This document shows positions 1-6,634 of a DNA stretch of 9,367 nt, one piece after another. The position numbers and the translations under genes were made by a program. The DNA is from an uncultured bacterium. Its GTDB lineage: Bacteria > Patescibacteriota > Dojkabacteria > B142 > OLB20. The notes below the pieces were generated by a model. It saw only the letters and a list, made by a program, of their open reading frames with translations, had not been told where the DNA came from and ran no database searches. Numbering within the stretch: position 1 is the stretch's first letter; each line of letters begins with the position of its first letter. Location: the NCBI GenBank assembly GCA_937889205.1, contig CALARN010000070.1:1-9367 (forward strand), read 5' to 3'.

Positions 1-762
1 GGCTTAGCATCAGAGCAAGATAATCTTGGAGTAAGAATCCCTGATGCTGAAATTGCCATAGCCTTAATAGAACAATTGGGGGCGCCAATTACTGCAACTT
101 CAGCAAATATTTCAGGTAAGAAAACGCCCTATACCATCGAAGATATTACTGAAAATATGAGTTCTAAGCAAAGAGAATTAATTGACATTATTCTTGATGC
201 AGGAGAATTGCCACATAATCCGCCCTCAACTGTAATTGATACTACCAAAGAAGATTTGAAGGTATTACGACATGGAGATATTGCTTTCGGAAGATTAATT
301 ACTACAGAGATCGTATCCTCTGATGAGGCAATGCAGCAGCAAGGAGCTGCGTTAATCGAAAGCTATAAGAATATTCTTGCAGAAAAGTCGTTATTATTAA
401 TGTTCAACGCCGATCTTGGAGCTGGCAAGACGCAGTTTATCAAAGGTGTGGCTAAACAATTACAAATCAAAACCATAGTCAACTCTCCTACTTTTGTTTT
501 ATTAAAAGAGTACGAGCATGTATTTAACAATTTGGCTGGTAAGTTGATACACATTGATGCTTGGAGGTTAGAGTCGTTAGAAGAGATGGATTCTTTCAAA
601 TTACAACAGTATTTTAAAGCGGGTAATGTAATTGCCGTTGAATGGGCCGGCATGGCAAAAGAGTATCTAGAGTCAATTAGTGAGCGAGACGATGTTGTCA
701 AAATATATATTGAAATTGAATATAAGAGTTTAACCGAAAGAACATTGAAAATTTATGAGTAA
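1..762 (+). CDS. tsaC-tsaE: TsaC/Sua5-TsaE fusion protein, 5' end missing
   Basis: This frame is open from the first base, so the gene begins outside the window; 253 residues are visible. Residues 1 to about 96 match the C-terminal part of a YrdC/Sua5 (TsaC) domain: VRIP, then ATSANISG, then PSTVID and VLRHG. TsaC makes threonylcarbamoyl-AMP from threonine, bicarbonate and ATP. The frame continues without a stop into a TsaE domain: Walker A DLGAGKT (about residues 138-144), SPTF (about 162-165), HIDAWRL (about 184-190) and VEW (about 213-215). TsaE is the P-loop ATPase that supports the TsaB-TsaD complex. Both domains keep their key motifs, so the fusion looks functional. Its stop overlaps the tsaD start in ATGAGTAA, implying translational coupling. 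The ATG at 76 is internal to the YrdC domain and is not the start. The fusion is read directly from the sequence; activity is inferred. Confidence 0.9.
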   Translation, partial: GLASEQDNLGVRIPDAEIAIALIEQLGAPITATSANISGKKTPYTIEDITENMSSKQRELIDIILDAGELPHNPPSTVIDTTKEDLKVLRHGDIAFGRLITTEIVSSDEAMQQQGAALIESYKNILAEKSLLLMFNADLGAGKTQFIKGVAKQLQIKTIVNSPTFVLLKEYEHVFNNLAGKLIHIDAWRLESLEEMDSFKLQQYFKAGNVIAVEWAGMAKEYLESISERDDVVKIYIEIEYKSLTERTLKIYE

Positions 763-1834
763 AAAAGGCGAAATAAAAACAATACTTGGAATTGATACAT
801 CTTGTGATGAGACTTCAGTTGCTATCGTTGAAAAAACCAGAATACTTGCCAATGTAATTTCTTCTCAGGTTGAGTTGCATAGAAAATATGGTGGAGTAGT
901 ACCCATGATTGCCAAGAGGGAGCATGAAGCGAATCTGCCTTTGGTTATTGCAGAAGCATTTACCAGAGCCTGCAATAGCGAAGGCAAGAAAATCTCTTGG
1001 AAAGATATTGACGCTATTGCAGTAACTTATGGACCGGGTTTGGCTATCGCGCTTGAGGTTGGTATTAAAGAAGCTAAAGCCTTAGCTGAAAAATATGACA
1101 AGCCCTTAATTGCCGTTAACCATATGGAAGGGCATTTGTTGTCTTCTTTAGGTTTGAACTCAAAAGGAAAGGGGAATATTGCTTATGAAGATTTAAAGTT
1201 CCCTGTAATGGGGTTATTAGTATCAGGTGGGCATACCGAACTAATTTTAATGAGGCAGTTTGGGGACTATGAGATTTTAGGTCGTACCGTCGATGATGCT
1301 ATTGGCGAGGCGTATGACAAGGTTGCCAGAATGTTAGGCTTAGGCTACCCTGGTGGCAAGGTGCTTACTGAATTTGCTAAAAAGGGAGATAGTGAAAAAT
1401 ATACTTTACCCATACCTATGTCTAAAGATCCTACGCTCAACTTCAGTTATTCTGGTTTGAAAACTGCATTGTTTTATCTATTAAGAGAAAAAGAAAAGCA
1501 GGCAATTAAATTATCTAAACAAGATATTTATGACTACGCCGCCAGCTTTGAAAAATCTGCTTGTGCCGCCATAGAAGTGAAATTGAAACGTGCTCTCAAG
1601 CAATATCAGCCGAATGCCCTTCTAGTTGGTGGTGGGGTAGCGGCAAGTGTAAAGCTTAGAAGAATCATCCGTAGTACTGCTAAGAAATTTAATGTTAAAA
1701 CATACTTTCCTGTATCTTCAGCACTTTATACCGATAACGGAGCCATGATAGCCATAGCCGGATACTTTCAAGCCCAAAGACAAGATTTTGCAGATGCTGA
1801 TTTAGACCGTAATCCTAATTTGGAATTGTCTTAG
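755..1834 (+). CDS. tsaD: tRNA N6-adenosine threonylcarbamoyltransferase TsaD
   Basis: TsaD (Kae1/Gcp family, ASKHA fold) transfers the threonylcarbamoyl group to A37 of ANN-decoding tRNAs, giving t6A. The 359-residue protein is near the usual length. It shows LGIDTSCDETS (11-21), YGGVVP (45-50), TYGPGL (91-96), the metal-binding HMEGH (His123, His127), SGGHTEL (157-163), GEAYDK (184-189), NFSYSGLKTA (229-238), GGGVA (292-296) and the metal-binding Asp327 in YTDNGA. The segment GPGLAIALEVG differs from the GPGL-GSLLVG type common in model bacteria and resembles what I recall from Patescibacteria. The start overlaps the TsaC-TsaE stop by 8 bp, so the two are probably cotranslated. TsaB, the usual partner, is not in the window. 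The stop overlaps the convergent mutM stop by 4 bp, with no terminator between them. Confidence 0.97.
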   Translation: MSKKGEIKTILGIDTSCDETSVAIVEKTRILANVISSQVELHRKYGGVVPMIAKREHEANLPLVIAEAFTRACNSEGKKISWKDIDAIAVTYGPGLAIALEVGIKEAKALAEKYDKPLIAVNHMEGHLLSSLGLNSKGKGNIAYEDLKFPVMGLLVSGGHTELILMRQFGDYEILGRTVDDAIGEAYDKVARMLGLGYPGGKVLTEFAKKGDSEKYTLPIPMSKDPTLNFSYSGLKTALFYLLREKEKQAIKLSKQDIYDYAASFEKSACAAIEVKLKRALKQYQPNALLVGGGVAASVKLRRIIRSTAKKFNVKTYFPVSSALYTDNGAMIAIAGYFQAQRQDFADADLDRNPNLELS

Positions 1835-2661
1835 TGTTGGCATTTAGGGCAATAAAATACGCTTCTTCCTGATACCTTTTTTCTTTTAATAATTGCACCA
1901 CAAACCTTACACTGTTTATTTGCCCTGGCATATACATTTAATAATTTTGAAAATTCACCAGTACCACCATCAATATCGATATATGAGTTATCTAATAGTG
2001 TTGTACCCTTGAAATTAATCGCTGTGGATAATATGTAGATAATATTTTTTAATAATCTAGCGCAACTAGCTTGTGAAAGGGCTTGAGCTGCCGTGTCAGG
2101 ATTGATTTTGGATAGAAACAAAGCTTCGTTAGCATAAATATTGCCGATACCACTGATAATACTCTGATCTAAAAGGCATTTATAGATACTTTTGCTATGT
2201 CGTTGCAATACACTGCATAACCGGATTTGAGTCCAATCTCCTGAAAGTGCGTCTAGTCCAAGCCTATTTAGACTTTGAGAATTCTTGATGTCGGCTATTA
2301 GATGAAAAGTAGCAAATCTTCTAGTGTCGATGAAGTTAAGATAAGTGCTATCTTCGAATTTAACATATAGCCGATTATGTACATGTTTATCTGGCTTGGC
2401 CTTTGTTATGGTGAAGCGCCCACTCATTCTTAAGTGGGCGATTATCTGCCAACTATTATCTAAATCTAGAATTAAAAACTTGCCATGTCGATTTAACGAC
2501 AAGAAGCGGCTCCCAATTAACCTATTGCGAAACTCGTCAGATGAGGTAGGCGCAATTAGCCGTTGTCCTTTTTCAAAAACATTAAAGTCAACAATTTTTT
2601 TATTCAAAACCTGTGGCTTTATTTGTCTAGCAAAAGTCTCGACCTCTGGTAGCTCCGGCAT
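1831..2661 (-). CDS. mutM: Formamidopyrimidine-DNA glycosylase (Fpg/MutM)
   Basis: Bifunctional base-excision repair enzyme that removes 8-oxoguanine and formamidopyrimidines and cleaves the abasic site. All diagnostic parts are present in 276 residues, the normal length: catalytic N-terminus MPELPEVET (Pro1 after Met removal, with the following Glu), Lys61 in NRHGKF, the intercalating Met in HLRMSGRF (about 79), RRF (114-116), the helix-two-turn-helix around LLDQSIISGIGNIYANEALF (163-182) and a C-terminal zinc finger with Cys251, Cys254, Cys271 and Cys274, including the DNA-contacting Arg266. The start is fixed by the MPEL motif. It lies 9 bp after the serS stop on the same strand with no promoter in the gap, so it should be the second gene of a serS-mutM operon and share the T-box leader. 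No good Shine-Dalgarno sequence precedes it. Confidence 0.97.
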   Translation of the reverse strand: MPELPEVETFARQIKPQVLNKKIVDFNVFEKGQRLIAPTSSDEFRNRLIGSRFLSLNRHGKFLILDLDNSWQIIAHLRMSGRFTITKAKPDKHVHNRLYVKFEDSTYLNFIDTRRFATFHLIADIKNSQSLNRLGLDALSGDWTQIRLCSVLQRHSKSIYKCLLDQSIISGIGNIYANEALFLSKINPDTAAQALSQASCARLLKNIIYILSTAINFKGTTLLDNSYIDIDGGTGEFSKLLNVYARANKQCKVCGAIIKRKKVSGRSVFYCPKCQH

Positions 2662-2670
2662 TGATTATAA

Positions 2671-4035
2671 TTAACCTATTCGTTCTTTGTTTAAATAACT
2701 TCGTAAAGCTTCTGGCACTTTAATTGAGCCATCGGCTTGCTGATAATGTTCTATAATACCGATTAAAAGCCTGTGAGTGGCCCCAGTGTTGTTTAAAGTA
2801 TAAACATAGTCTTTACTACCATCTTTGTCTGCGCATTTGATCCCAAGCCTTCTAGATTGAAAATCTGTAGTAATAGAATCTGACATAATTTCAACAAATG
2901 TATTTTCACTGGGGATCCATACTTCTACATCAAATTTTTTCGCAGCTGCTGCGTATCCTAAATCACCGGTGCACATATTAATAACATGATAAGGCAGTTC
3001 CAATTTTTGAAGTAACCACTCATTCAAAGATAGTAAGTACTCATGCATTTTATATGCTACCTCTAGGTTTGGTTCAACTATTACATCCATTTCTAATTTA
3101 TCAAATTGATGTACTCGTTTTATACCTCTGACATCTTTACCCCACGAACCTGCTTCAGATCTAAAGCAAGGAGTAATGGTAAACACTTTCTTTGGTAAGT
3201 CTTCTTTTGCAATAATACTACTTGCAAAATATGAGAACAGAGAAGGCTCTGATGAACCAACTAAGTAAAGTTGATTACCCGATTCAACATAGCTATTTTC
3301 AATTTTATAAATTTGATCTTGATCAGCAGGGAATTGGCTAGAGCCGAAAAGAGCAAAGTCTTTAACAAGAATAGGTACATACATTGGTTCAAAACCATCT
3401 TCTAAGAGTTTACGCATTAGTAAATCAAAAATGCCATAAGCTAAGAGGTAGCCTTCTTTTTTAAGGTAGTAAAATCTGCTACCAGACACCTTCGCTCCAT
3501 TTTCTAAATCAATAATATCAAGCTTTTTACCAAGCTCCCAATGAGGCAATCTTTTAAAATCGCTGTCATTATTGCTCCCCACTTTAGGCAAATGCTGAGC
3601 ACTGCCTTCAGACCCAGACAATTTTTCTTCTGCTAAGTATCCGGTTTGTTTTGACCATGCTTTAATTTCAATATTGTCGTCTGGACTATTGCCCACAGGC
3701 ACATCTGTTAATGCCATATTTGGAATCCAATACATAATTTCTTGAAATTTTTCATCAAGTTCTTTCATAGCTGCTTCTAAAACAACTCCTTGTTCTTTTA
3801 ATTCTTTGCCCTTGTTGATCAATTCAATGGGTGGCTTAGCTTGTAAGTTTTTGATGTTATTAGCATTCTCATTTCTTAATTGGCGATTTGCATCTAGTTC
3901 TTGTTGCTTAGCATTCCTTTGGTTATCTATTTCAAGCAACAAATCAACATTTGCTTTGGCAGGGTCAAATCTTCTATTTAAGATATTCTGTTTTACAAGC
4001 TCGGCATTGTTGCGAATAAAATTTATAGTAAGCAT
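2671..4035 (-). CDS. serS: Seryl-tRNA synthetase
   Basis: Class II synthetase that charges tRNA-Ser with serine. The 454-residue protein has the N-terminal coiled-coil tRNA-binding arm (about 25-105), motif 2 in TPCFRSEAGSWGKDVRGIKRVHQF (starting about 288), the DFQSRRL segment (391-397) and motif 3 around NNTGATHRLL (415-424), ending in the conserved QQADGSIKVPEALR. Two oddities: the serine-binding TxE triplet, TAE in most bacteria, reads SSE (261-263), and there is an extra stretch of about 30 residues (about 130-160) between the arm and HWELG. Both look like lineage variants, since the active-site frame is otherwise intact. The start at 4035 has no Shine-Dalgarno sequence and lies 18 bases after the T-tract of a T-box terminator. 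First gene of a probable serS-mutM operon. Confidence 0.97.
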   Translation of the reverse strand: MLTINFIRNNAELVKQNILNRRFDPAKANVDLLLEIDNQRNAKQQELDANRQLRNENANNIKNLQAKPPIELINKGKELKEQGVVLEAAMKELDEKFQEIMYWIPNMALTDVPVGNSPDDNIEIKAWSKQTGYLAEEKLSGSEGSAQHLPKVGSNNDSDFKRLPHWELGKKLDIIDLENGAKVSGSRFYYLKKEGYLLAYGIFDLLMRKLLEDGFEPMYVPILVKDFALFGSSQFPADQDQIYKIENSYVESGNQLYLVGSSEPSLFSYFASSIIAKEDLPKKVFTITPCFRSEAGSWGKDVRGIKRVHQFDKLEMDVIVEPNLEVAYKMHEYLLSLNEWLLQKLELPYHVINMCTGDLGYAAAAKKFDVEVWIPSENTFVEIMSDSITTDFQSRRLGIKCADKDGSKDYVYTLNNTGATHRLLIGIIEHYQQADGSIKVPEALRSYLNKERIG

Positions 4036-4053
4036 TTAAGTAATATTAAAAAT

Positions 4054-4111
4054 AAAAAAAAGTCCTTTTAGGGCACAATAAGAAATACTTCAAATTGTGA
4101 ACTAAAAGGAC
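4054..4111 (-). terminator. Rho-independent terminator of the serS T-box
   Basis: On the minus strand GTCCTTTTAG (4102-4111) pairs perfectly with CTAAAAGGAC (4062-4071). A second block, CACAAT with ATTGTG, lies inside the stem after a 2x2 mismatch, and eight T residues follow (4054-4061). The 5' arm contains the CCTT needed by the antiterminator, so this hairpin forms when the T-box is not held open by uncharged tRNA. It lies just before the serS start. Confidence 0.93.
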
Positions 4112-4277
4112 CCTTCCTATTAAGGATTAAAGGGCGGTGCCACCTTGCAATTATGCTCCGCTTTAGTATTGACTTGTATTGAGTTTAACTTGTTCTTCTT
4201 CCAGCTCTCTCATAATTTGGATGAGTCTGGTTCGCGTACATTCTCTGTTTGTGAGCCTTTTTCTGTAAGAAGAAACT
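4054..4277 (-). promoter_or_regulatory. T-box riboswitch in the serS leader
   Basis: Reading the minus strand, this leader contains the T-box core AAGGTGGCACCGCCCTT (4130-4146), close to the consensus AGGGTGGNACCGCG. The antiterminator folds as AAGG (4143-4146) with CCTT (4106-4109) and GCCCTT (4130-4135) with AAGGGT (4110-4115), leaving the seven-base bulge TGGCACC. The 3' half of this fold lies inside the 5' arm of the terminator, so the two exclude each other. The bulge bases TGGC would pair with GCCA at the end of uncharged tRNA, matching the G73 discriminator of bacterial tRNA-Ser. A Stem I base is visible: TTCTTCTT just after the transcription start pairs with AAGAAGAA (4193-4200). A small stem, GCA-TAAT-TGC, sits just before the antiterminator. 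The leader is compact and I cannot place the specifier codon securely; a TCC or TCA in the CTCATCCAAATTATGAG hairpin is the best candidate. Confidence 0.92.
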
Positions 4278-4282
4278 AATGA

Positions 4283-4311
4283 ATATTAGCAACAATCTGC
4301 CTTAAGGTCAA
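4283..4311 (-). promoter_or_regulatory. Promoter of the serS-mutM operon
   Basis: On the minus strand a -35 TTGACC (4306-4311) and a -10 TAATAT (4283-4288) are separated by exactly 17 bases. Transcription should begin near 4276-4277, right at the start of the T-box Stem I. The agreement between the promoter and the leader structure supports both. Confidence 0.85.
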
Positions 4312-4393
4312 TGTAAAAAAATAGCTGAAAATGCAAAAATGCTTGCCCGTAAAGACTTACAGTGTTATTAAAAAATTTTATAGCTGAAAGGCA
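4312..4393. other. Spacer between the cupin gene end and the serS promoter
   Basis: This AT-rich spacer holds no gene. The ten bases ATAGCTGAAA occur twice in the same orientation, at 4321-4330 and just at the end of the cupin gene at 4380-4389. Short hairpins such as GTAA-TTAC can be drawn, but none is a convincing terminator for the cupin gene. Confidence 0.5.
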
Positions 4394-5161
4394 CTAGTTG
4401 TTGATTTCGGACATAAGCACATTGATTTGCCCCTTAATTTGTTGATACAAAGAGCTTTTAGTGTCTAAGACATGATTAGTTAATCTGCACTGACAATCTA
4501 CTTCTTGTAATTGGGGACTGTTTCGATAAAGTGGATTAAGCACAATCTCTTGTCTGCCATTTTTTCTGATACAGTAGTAAGCCAATCCTTTGTCTTTACG
4601 AAGTTGCTCGTAATTGGCTACGCAGTAGTCTTTGTAAGCCCTACTAAAGATTACAGGTGACTCGCCCGTGTTGATGAAAGTATAGTAAAAGCCTTCGGGA
4701 ATGCTGAACTTATTACCTTTATGCAAGTTTACTAAATAAGCTTCTTCAACACGGTTGCCAAAGTCGCAGGCTCCTTTAATTGAGTTTCGTTGTAGTAAAA
4801 TCTTCATATCTCCGTGTAAAACTTCAACTATCGAGCTTATATTATTTGCTACAGTGTTTTCAGGAGTGAAGAATACATGTGTTTTAACATATTCAATACC
4901 TAATAGTCCCGCAGGTAAGTTAATTAAGTCATAACTTAAACCCGTTTCATTTATGCTTGCGTCGTCTTCTTTAAATACCCCAATATACTCTTCATAAACA
5001 TCCTCTGGGTATGTTAAAGCTTTGTTCAATAATATTGGTGAAAGGTTTTTTAATCTCACCTTTTGAAACTGATTGTATTTTATACTTTCACCACAAAGGA
5101 GGGCGTTGGATTCTAGATCGTAGTGTATATCTAGAGAACATAAATCTAAAAAATTTAACAT
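4394..5161 (-). CDS. Cupin protein related to archaeal-type glucose-6-phosphate isomerase, metal ligands altered
   Basis: The 255-residue protein aligns by eye with cupin-type phosphoglucose isomerase (cPGI, GPI family) along its length. Shared stretches are IHYDLESNALLCG (12-24), PEDVYEEY (52-59), LPAGLLGIEYVKT (82-94), EVLHGDMKILLQ (113-124), IPEGFYYTFINTGESPVIF (154-172) and NGRQEIVLNPLY (201-212). The N-terminal ligand motif GHxH is replaced by a THVFF segment with about four extra residues, the position of the ligand Glu appears to be Ser110, and the His of the WAHxTVN motif is Tyr160. The metal site used in aldose-ketose isomerisation therefore looks lost. A C-terminal tail of about 40 residues (216-255) goes beyond the archaeal enzyme. 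It may be a binding or regulatory relative, or an enzyme with changed chemistry. It has its own strong promoter and no Shine-Dalgarno sequence. Family fairly sure; function unknown. Confidence 0.75.
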   Translation of the reverse strand: MLNFLDLCSLDIHYDLESNALLCGESIKYNQFQKVRLKNLSPILLNKALTYPEDVYEEYIGVFKEDDASINETGLSYDLINLPAGLLGIEYVKTHVFFTPENTVANNISSIVEVLHGDMKILLQRNSIKGACDFGNRVEEAYLVNLHKGNKFSIPEGFYYTFINTGESPVIFSRAYKDYCVANYEQLRKDKGLAYYCIRKNGRQEIVLNPLYRNSPQLQEVDCQCRLTNHVLDTKSSLYQQIKGQINVLMSEINN

Positions 5162-5197
5162 AGATTTATCGTTGTGAATTTATTTCGGGTACAACCT

Positions 5198-5227
5198 ATT
5201 ATAGAGGCGTATTTTTAATACTGTCAA
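5198..5227 (-). promoter_or_regulatory. Consensus promoter of the cupin/PGI-like gene
   Basis: On the minus strand a perfect TTGACA (5222-5227) and a perfect TATAAT (5198-5203) are spaced by 18 bases. Transcription would start near 5190, giving a leader of about 29 bases without a Shine-Dalgarno sequence. It is the closest match to the sigma-70 consensus in the window, which suggests high expression of the cupin gene. Confidence 0.87.
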
Positions 5228-5472
5228 CGTATATCGTGGAACAGCTCTTTGGCTATGGATATTAAATATTATGAGCACAATCTATCCACAGAAAATGTAG
5301 CGTTCCACGGCCTCAATATAATAATTACCGTGTGAAATGAGGTAATAAATAGGGGGATAAGCCGGTGGATAATTAGTGGACAAAGAAGCTGCGTCCACAA
5401 TTGACTGTGGATAAGTTCGGGGCTTAAAAAGTATGGAAAGATGTGTTAATGCAATTTTAGTTGGGGTAGAGA
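5228..5472. other. Noncoding block with a DnaA-box cluster (possible origin or DnaA-binding locus)
   Basis: No gene lies between the cupin promoter and the dnaJ stop. The block holds a perfect DnaA box on the minus strand (TGTGGATAA, 5406-5414) and near matches to TTATCCACA: CTATCCACA on + (5282-5290, 8/9), TTATCCACC on - (5364-5372, 8/9), TTGTCCACT on - (5375-5383, 7/9) and weaker GCGTCCACA on + (5391-5399) and TTATCCCCC on - (5352-5360). Two of them are 11 bp apart, one helical turn. AT-rich stretches (about 5258-5273 and 5314-5328) lie beside them. This composition fits an origin of replication or another DnaA-binding site. dnaA and dnaN are not in the window, so the role is inferred. Confidence 0.55.
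5235..5309. repeat. Inverted repeat CGTGGAAC / GTTCCACG
   Basis: Perfect 8-bp inverted arms at 5235-5242 and 5302-5309, 59 bp apart, flank the first DnaA-like box and an AT-rich segment. Just beyond lie nested shorter pairs: CCTCA (5311-5315) with TGAGG (5338-5342), and ATTACC (5324-5329) with GGTAAT (5341-5346). They could be paired protein sites or a cruciform; no known family fits. Confidence 0.5.
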
Positions 5473-6606
5473 CTAGCTAAACATGCTACTCCAGCCGCCT
5501 GGTTTTTCGTCTTTGATTTGATACAATTCTTGCCAAAGTTGTTTTTGTTTGCTACTTAGTTTCTCCGGAATTTTGATGGTAATGCGAACATACTGATCTC
5601 CGTTACCCTTACCTCTAAATTTGGGGCCACCCATTTGTGGCATTTTCAATACAGATTCGGGCTGTGTTCCTGCTGGGATTTGTAATTCTTTTTCTCCGTG
5701 TACTGTATTAATTTTCTTAGTTGCACCTAAAACTGCCTCAACAGCATCGACATTCATTGTAGTATAGATATCATCGCCTTTTCGTTCCAGTTTTGAGTCT
5801 TGCTTAATTTCAATGTTTGCATAAAGATCTCCATATGAGCCACCTTTGCTGCCTGTATTTCCTTTCTCTCTAAATCTTAAAGTGACACCATCAGGAATTC
5901 CGGCAGGGATTTTTATTGTAAAATCTTCTTCTACTTGGTTAATACCATTACCCTGACAATAATTACATCTCTCTTTGATAATCTCGCCCGTACCCTGACA
6001 GTCTGGGCAGGCTACTACTGTTTGAAAGTTGCCTAAAAAGGTTCTTTGCACTGTCGTTACTCTACCTTGTCCGCCACAAGTCTTGCATTTTTCAACACTT
6101 GTTCCATTTTTTGCCCCTGTGCCATCACAATGTGAGCATTTAGTTTTGCGTTTATATTTAATAGTTTTTTCAGTACCAAAAATGGCTTCTTTAAATTCAA
6201 CTCTAATATTTACTTCCAAATCTGCCCCACGATGAGGCCTATTTGAACTTCCTGTTGCAGAAAAACCACCAAATCCACTTCCAAAGAAAGACTCAAAAAT
6301 ATCGTTTACAGAGCCCATGTCGCCGAAATCAAAGCCTTGTGCGCCACCAAATCCGCTATAATCTTGAGAACCACCGCCAAACCCTTGTGTACCTGCATGA
6401 CCATATTTATCATAAGCTGCCTTTTTTCGATCGTCAGAAAGCACTTCATAAGCCTCTTGTGCCTCTTTAAATTTTGTTTCAGCGTCGGTATCTTTGTTTC
6501 TATCAGGGTGATACTGTTTTGCCATCTTACGATAAGCACTTTTAATCTGTTGAGCAGACGCGCTTTTGTCAACCCCTAATATTTCGTAATAGTCTCGTTT
6601 GTTCAT
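5473..6606 (-). CDS. dnaJ: Chaperone protein DnaJ (Hsp40)
   Basis: Type I J-protein of 377 residues, which delivers unfolded proteins to DnaK and stimulates its ATPase. Domains in order: J domain (1 to about 70) with the HPD triad at 33-35, a Gly/Phe-rich linker (about 75-118), a zinc-binding domain with four CxxCxGxG-type repeats (Cys157/160, 174/177, 200/203, 214/217), the C-terminal substrate-binding domains and a short tail. All zinc-binding cysteines are present. dnaK, grpE and hrcA are not adjacent, so dnaJ stands alone here. A CIRCE-like operator overlaps its promoter, suggesting HrcA heat-shock repression. The leader is short (about 16 bases) and has no Shine-Dalgarno sequence. No convincing terminator follows the stop; the DnaA-box block does. 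Confidence 0.97.
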   Translation of the reverse strand: MNKRDYYEILGVDKSASAQQIKSAYRKMAKQYHPDRNKDTDAETKFKEAQEAYEVLSDDRKKAAYDKYGHAGTQGFGGGSQDYSGFGGAQGFDFGDMGSVNDIFESFFGSGFGGFSATGSSNRPHRGADLEVNIRVEFKEAIFGTEKTIKYKRKTKCSHCDGTGAKNGTSVEKCKTCGGQGRVTTVQRTFLGNFQTVVACPDCQGTGEIIKERCNYCQGNGINQVEEDFTIKIPAGIPDGVTLRFREKGNTGSKGGSYGDLYANIEIKQDSKLERKGDDIYTTMNVDAVEAVLGATKKINTVHGEKELQIPAGTQPESVLKMPQMGGPKFRGKGNGDQYVRITIKIPEKLSSKQKQLWQELYQIKDEKPGGWSSMFS

Positions 6607-6628
6607 AGTTGGTTTTTAATGCTCGAAT

Positions 6629-6634
6629 ATTTTA
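6629..6634 (-). promoter_or_regulatory. Extended -10 of the dnaJ promoter
   Basis: The minus strand reads TGCTAAAAT, an extended -10 (TGn followed by TAAAAT), about 23 bases before the dnaJ ATG. The -35 region is poor (CTAGCA at 18 bases or TAGCAC at 17), as expected for an extended -10 promoter. The element lies inside the CIRCE-like operator. Confidence 0.65.

Noticed and set aside
76..762. Start of the first gene at ATG 76
   Set aside because: The frame is open to base 1 and encodes YrdC-domain residues before this ATG, so it is an internal methionine.
4312..4393. Possible terminator after the cupin gene (GTAA/TTAC and GCA/TGC hairpins near T runs)
   Set aside because: Stems are only 3-4 bp and not joined directly to a T-tract; not enough to call.
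5255..5335. 26-codon ORF on + beginning ATGGATATT within the DnaA-box block
   Set aside because: Very short, no Shine-Dalgarno sequence or recognisable family, and it runs through a DnaA-like box; likely chance.
5403..5430. Promoter-like TTGACT followed by TAAAAA on +
   Set aside because: TTGACT overlaps the perfect DnaA box, the -10 is poor and no gene follows on this strand.
6306..6572. 88-residue frame opposite reading within dnaJ, and other antisense or offset frames over known genes
   Set aside because: They are shadows of well-identified genes, without family motifs or initiation signals.
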